Origin: Thermotogaceae bacterium
GTDB lineage: Bacteria > Thermotogota > Thermotogae > B21-G9 > HyVt-16
Direction of reading: 5' to 3'
DNA length: 8,157 nt
Assembly (NCBI GenBank): GCA_011043375.1
Contig: DQYP01000115.1
Span: forward strand, 1 to 8,157
The notes under the pieces were generated by a model that was given only the letters and a program-made list of their open reading frames with translations, searched no databases and was not told where the DNA came from. The first letter of the stretch is position 1; each line of letters opens with the position of its first letter. The translations under genes were made by a program, and so were the position numbers. Shown in pieces: positions 5,617-8,157 of the stretch.

Positions 5617-6462
5617 TCACACCTCCATTATTATATTGTCTATCAATCTGGCTTTCCCAACAAAGGCAGCCACAGCTATCAGTATCTTCCCATCCACCTT
5701 TGATAAAGGAGTCAATTCTTTTTCATCAACTATTTCTATGTAGTCAACAATGACCTTATCGTATCTTGCAAAATTCTTTTTCATAATCTCTTTTATCTTT
5801 TCGACATCCCTTTCACCATTTTTGATAGCTTGCTTAGCTAAATTCAATGATTCATACAAAGACAACGCCTGTTTTCTCTCTTCTGGTGATAAATAAACGT
5901 TTCTCGAACTCATAGCAAGGCCATCATTCTCGCGGACTATTGGAACCTCAATCATTTCAACATCCATATTCAAATCTTCTACCATACGTTTGAGAACCCT
6001 GAACTGCTGAGCATCCTTTTGACCAAAATAAGCTCTGGTTGGCTTAACTATGTTGAAAAGTTTTGTGACAATCGTAGCTACTCCTTTGAAATGCCCCGGC
6101 CTGCTTCTACCACATAGAACCTCGGTTAACCTTTCAACTATGACATACGTTGCATATCCTGAGGGATACATCTCTTCAACAATTGGATTGAAAACAAATT
6201 CCACTCCTTCATCTTCGAGAAGCTTTAGATCTCTTTCCAAATCCCGTGGGTACCTGTTGAAATCTTCATTTGGCCCAAATTGCGTTGGATTGACAAATAT
6301 ACTCACTACAACGACATCATTTTCTTTTCTTGCCTTTCTAACAAGTGATAGATGCCCTTCATGAAGATATCCCATGGTTGGGACAAACCCTATGCTCTTT
6401 CCCATTTTTATGAGATCATTGGAAACATTTTTCATTTCTTTAATACTTTGAATTAATCTCAT
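5617..6462 (-). CDS. panC: Pantothenate synthetase (pantoate-beta-alanine ligase, 281 aa)
   Basis: This enzyme condenses pantoate with beta-alanine using ATP, the last step of pantothenate (vitamin B5) synthesis in the cytoplasm. Signature motifs are all present: FVPTMGYLHEGH (26-37, the HIGH-like nucleotide site with H34 and H37), IFVNPTQFGPNEDF (55-68), GRSRPGHFKGVATIV (118-132), YFGQKDAQQ (145-153) and MSSRN (184-188, the KMSKS-like loop). The length of 281 is normal. The ATG at 6462 has AGGAG (6471-6475) eight bases upstream. No other pantothenate gene is in view. It is first in a two-gene minus-strand operon with the NUDIX hydrolase. I see no convincing -35/-10 pair upstream, only repeated DNA. 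Confidence 0.98.
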   Translation of the reverse strand: MRLIQSIKEMKNVSNDLIKMGKSIGFVPTMGYLHEGHLSLVRKARKENDVVVVSIFVNPTQFGPNEDFNRYPRDLERDLKLLEDEGVEFVFNPIVEEMYPSGYATYVIVERLTEVLCGRSRPGHFKGVATIVTKLFNIVKPTRAYFGQKDAQQFRVLKRMVEDLNMDVEMIEVPIVRENDGLAMSSRNVYLSPEERKQALSLYESLNLAKQAIKNGERDVEKIKEIMKKNFARYDKVIVDYIEIVDEKELTPLSKVDGKILIAVAAFVGKARLIDNIIMEV

Positions 6463-6485
6463 TTCTTCATCTCCTCTTAAATTTA

Positions 6486-6605
6486 TGATTCTGTTAACTA
6501 AAAGTATTGAAATCTATCAAAAACCTTATTATTCTTTAAATAGGGGACACCCCCTATAACACCTTGATTCTGTTAGCTAAGAGTATTGATACAAAAAGAC
6601 TTATT
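6486..6605. repeat. Imperfect direct repeat, 79-base period, upstream of panC
   Basis: TGATTCTGTTAACTAAAAGT at 6486-6505, continuing ATTGA to 6510, recurs at 6565-6589 with two changes in 25 bases. Looser similarity (an A-run followed by CTTATT) continues to 6530 and 6605. The first copy ends 24 bases upstream of the panC start codon. This could be a decayed tandem duplication or a pair of regulator sites. Confidence 0.75.
6540..6557. repeat. Short perfect palindrome between the direct repeats
   Basis: ATAGGGG (6540-6546) and CCCCTAT (6551-6557) form a seven-pair stem with a four-base loop. There is no T run after it on either strand, so it does not look like an intrinsic terminator. It lies between the two direct repeat copies. 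Confidence 0.6.
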
Positions 6606-6615
6606 GCTTGTTAGG

Positions 6616-6728
6616 ATAAGATTCCTCGTCACTATCGTTCCTCGGAATGATAAAAACAAGGGAAATATCCTCAGAACGACAAAATAAGAGAAATGTCATC
6701 CCGAACGAATGTGAGGGATCTTATTTCC
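6616..6728. repeat. Degenerate inverted-repeat element of the dispersed TGTCATCC...GGGATCTT type
   Basis: The left unit (6616-6652, AAGATTCCTCG...CGGAATGATA) is an imperfect reverse complement of the right unit (6694-6728, TGTCATCCCGAACGAATG...AGGGATCTTATTTCC). A third partial unit (ATATCCTCAGAACGAC, 6665-6680) lies between them. Sequences of this style recur between genes in many bacteria and behave like small non-coding dispersed repeats. No transposase is present, and the units have drifted. Confidence 0.6.
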
Positions 6729-6974
6729 AAATTGCTATTATCTTTTAGCCTTTTCAAAGACTTCAATAATATTCGGATTTATTTAATATCATCACCACTA
6801 CTAAGTTAGCACTGTCATCAGTTTATTTATCTTATAAAATTATAGCATCCTCTCTTTGCAGAAAAATTCTTCATTTTCAAAATTTTGTGTTTAGGTATGA
6901 AAACAAGGCAATCTTAGCTGTGATATATACCAAAAAAATGACATGGACACAAACTAAATTACTTTTACAAATTA

Positions 6975-6983
6975 TGTTATAAT
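6975..6983 (+). promoter_or_regulatory. Extended -10 promoter reading toward the membrane protein and lipoprotein genes
   Basis: TGTTATAAT (6975-6983) is a perfect -10 box with an extended TG. No fair -35 box stands 16-18 bases upstream, which extended -10 promoters can tolerate. If used, it gives an unusually long leader of nearly 300 bases before the ATG at 7286. I find no better promoter closer to that gene. Confidence 0.45.
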
Positions 6984-7033
6984 TTAATTAACAGGTTGTA
7001 ATTCAATTAAAAACACATAGCAATAATGCAGAA

Positions 7034-7080
7034 AAAGAAAGCGATGGTTTCTAAGTGAGGCACCACAAAAAACTTTCTTT
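7034..7080 (+). other. Possible hairpin in the long leader
   Basis: AAAGAAAG (7034-7041) is perfectly complementary to CTTTCTTT (7073-7080), enclosing 31 bases. The helix is A/T-rich and weak on its own, and I recognise no riboswitch class in the enclosed bases. Confidence 0.3.
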
Positions 7081-7285
7081 ATTTGGTAATATGCCACCAT
7101 TGATAGATCCTCAAAACGTTGGAGCTTCATAATAATTCTGTAGTTTAGTACTTACCATGAAGTGAAATATCAAATAAACCAACAATCAGAATATTCAAGC
7201 GCCACAGTCTGTTGTAAGTTAATATATAAAGATTTAGGGAGGAAATTTAGAATTACCATAAACATTTTTAAATGGGGAGATTTTT

Positions 7286-7651
7286 ATGCATATAGCCGCT
7301 TTCGTAGTTGGTTTAATTACATCCCTTTTGATGCTTGGTCAATCATTCATGGTAAGTTTTGGTGGTTCTGTTATTTCAGTTTTCGAACCAACAAATCCAG
7401 ATGCTCAATCATTAATCGCAGGTGCTGGAATTGGTTTTCTTGCAAGTATACTTGGTATTATTGGAGCGGCACTGGCATTTAAATACTTTAAAGCTAGTGG
7501 TATCATCTTACTTATTGCATTTATATTTTGCATTATTGGTGCAACTACCACATATTTTGTAGATCTTGCGGTTTGGGGTTCGCTGTTGTTATTGAGCAGT
7601 ATCTTTTCTTTTGCTGAAAATTTCCGTAAAGCTAAAAAAGCAAGTTTATAG
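7286..7651 (+). CDS. Small four-helix membrane protein (121 aa)
   Basis: Four hydrophobic segments are visible at about residues 3-25, 43-65, 71-91 and 92-110, with a polar loop FEPTNPDAQS after the first and a basic tail ENFRKAKKASL. The pattern LGIIGAALAFKYFKASGIILLIAF resembles small DUF4064-like membrane proteins; this is a shape-based impression, and the function is unknown. The ATG at 7286 has GGGGAG (7274-7279) six bases upstream. The next gene, a lipoprotein, begins 34 bases after the stop, so the two are probably one operon acting at the cell envelope. Confidence 0.8.
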   Translation: MHIAAFVVGLITSLLMLGQSFMVSFGGSVISVFEPTNPDAQSLIAGAGIGFLASILGIIGAALAFKYFKASGIILLIAFIFCIIGATTTYFVDLAVWGSLLLLSSIFSFAENFRKAKKASL

Positions 7652-7685
7652 ATCCTATAACATTCATTAAAGGGGGAAAGGAATT

Positions 7686-8157
7686 ATGAAGAAGATCATT
7701 TTACTTCTTTCAGTAATAGCTTTAGGAATAATTTTATCAAGTTGCAAGTCTGAATTCCTACCAGAAGTCTACATAAGAGATCTATTGGATATTAGTAATG
7801 GCACAGAAGAGCTTATCTATACTCCTGCTACTATTAAAATCGAAGTTTCAAGTAAAAGTTCTTTTGAGGAGGATAAGGAGAAAATAACGGCAATTTTACA
7901 AAAGTATCTTGGAAAAATATCGAATGTTTCCTTTGAAGAAAGTGGCTTTGATAATTTTTATGTTGCACAAATTGAGGTTCCAATACGAAGTTTTTCTTCT
8001 AATGGACTCTCAGAAAATTTGTTTGCTTTTGAAGTTATGAAGGATGAAAATCAAAATATTGTTTTTGCGATTTTGTTTAACAACGATCTTTTCGAACAAA
8101 TGAAAAAGGAAACTTATAACACATTCTACTCAACCATAGAAATCAGCGATATAACTA
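7686..8157 (+). CDS. Lipoprotein of unknown function, cut by the window end
   Basis: The first 20 residues are a lipoprotein signal peptide, KKIILLLSVIALGIIL followed by the lipobox LSSC with the lipidated Cys at residue 20. The mature part (FLPEVYIRDLLDISNGTEEL, then TPATIKIEVSSKSSFEEDKE) suggests a soluble domain anchored outside the membrane. The frame is open to the last base, so the gene continues beyond the window; 157 codons are seen. It follows the small membrane protein after 34 bases, behind a purine-rich site (AGGGGGAAAGGA, 7671-7682). I cannot name the family with confidence. It faintly resembles small lipoproteins known from proteobacteria, which would suggest transfer, but this is a guess. 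Confidence 0.85.
   Translation, partial: MKKIILLLSVIALGIILSSCKSEFLPEVYIRDLLDISNGTEELIYTPATIKIEVSSKSSFEEDKEKITAILQKYLGKISNVSFEESGFDNFYVAQIEVPIRSFSSNGLSENLFAFEVMKDENQNIVFAILFNNDLFEQMKKETYNTFYSTIEISDIT

Larger units (their letters stand above)
6463..7285. other. Long non-coding stretch with repeats and decayed elements
   Basis: About 820 bases separate panC from the next plus-strand gene. I find no open frame worth calling. The left third holds a direct repeat (6486-6605), a palindrome (6540-6557) and an imperfect inverted-repeat element (6616-6728). From 6730 to 6970 I see only AT-rich sequence with a short minus-strand frame (6737-6778) that could be a gene remnant. From 6975 a probable promoter reads right into a leader of about 300 bases, with an orphan Shine-Dalgarno-like AGGGAGG at 7236-7242 that has no start codon at a usable distance. 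Confidence 0.7.

Noticed and set aside
6540..6557. Palindrome as an intrinsic terminator
   Set aside because: No T run follows on either strand and no gene ends near it.
6737..6778. Minus-strand frame ending NIIEVFEKAKR before a stop, like the tail of a lost gene
   Set aside because: It is only about 13 codons between stops, with no continuing coding signal upstream. It could be chance in AT-rich DNA.
7162..7482. Plus-strand open frame of 106 codons overlapping the small membrane protein
   Set aside because: It runs out of frame through the membrane protein gene, has an implausible Trp/Tyr/Phe-rich composition and no ribosome binding site at its start.

Overview
The window looks like chromosomal DNA of a thermophilic bacterium of the Thermotogota, perhaps near Pseudothermotoga or Fervidobacterium. 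That placement is an inference from gene content, AT-rich composition, the L31 C-terminus (KYGDNY) and the free use of GTG and TTG starts behind strong GGAGGTG-type ribosome binding sites. No rRNA, tRNA, CRISPR array or complete insertion sequence is visible.

Left part (1-4134): a strong promoter (110-138) leads into two tandem copies of a 63-residue small protein with a secretion- or membrane-type N-terminus. Their last 51 residues are identical although the DNA differs at nine synonymous codons. They converge, six bases from stop to stop, on a large minus-strand gene for a soluble protein of TPR repeats plus an HD-GYP domain (cyclic-di-GMP phosphodiesterase family). Divergent from that gene is a secreted protein of about 495 residues with a DUF3352-like look. 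A TPR sensor-type protein beside small exported peptides recalls the Gram-positive RRNPP (Rap-Phr type) peptide systems. This is the most interesting hypothesis in the window: a peptide-controlled cyclic-di-GMP phosphodiesterase. It is not proven by the sequence.

Middle part (4135-6480): a conserved block. rpmE (ribosomal protein L31) is followed by a YabR-like single S1-domain RNA-binding protein. Between them is a structured leader with a good Shine-Dalgarno and a possible 15-codon ORF whose stop overlaps the S1 gene's ATG. A bidirectional terminator separates this pair from a convergent two-gene operon, panC (pantothenate synthesis) and a NUDIX-family hydrolase, whose start is coupled to the end of panC.

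Right part (6463-8157): about 820 bases without a convincing gene hold a 79-base-spaced direct repeat, a short palindrome and a decayed inverted-repeat element of the dispersed TGTCATCC...GGGATCTT kind. An extended -10 promoter (6975-6983) then points into a long leader. Next come a small four-helix membrane protein and a lipoprotein gene that runs off the window; they are 34 bases apart and probably co-transcribed. This end looks like accessory DNA.
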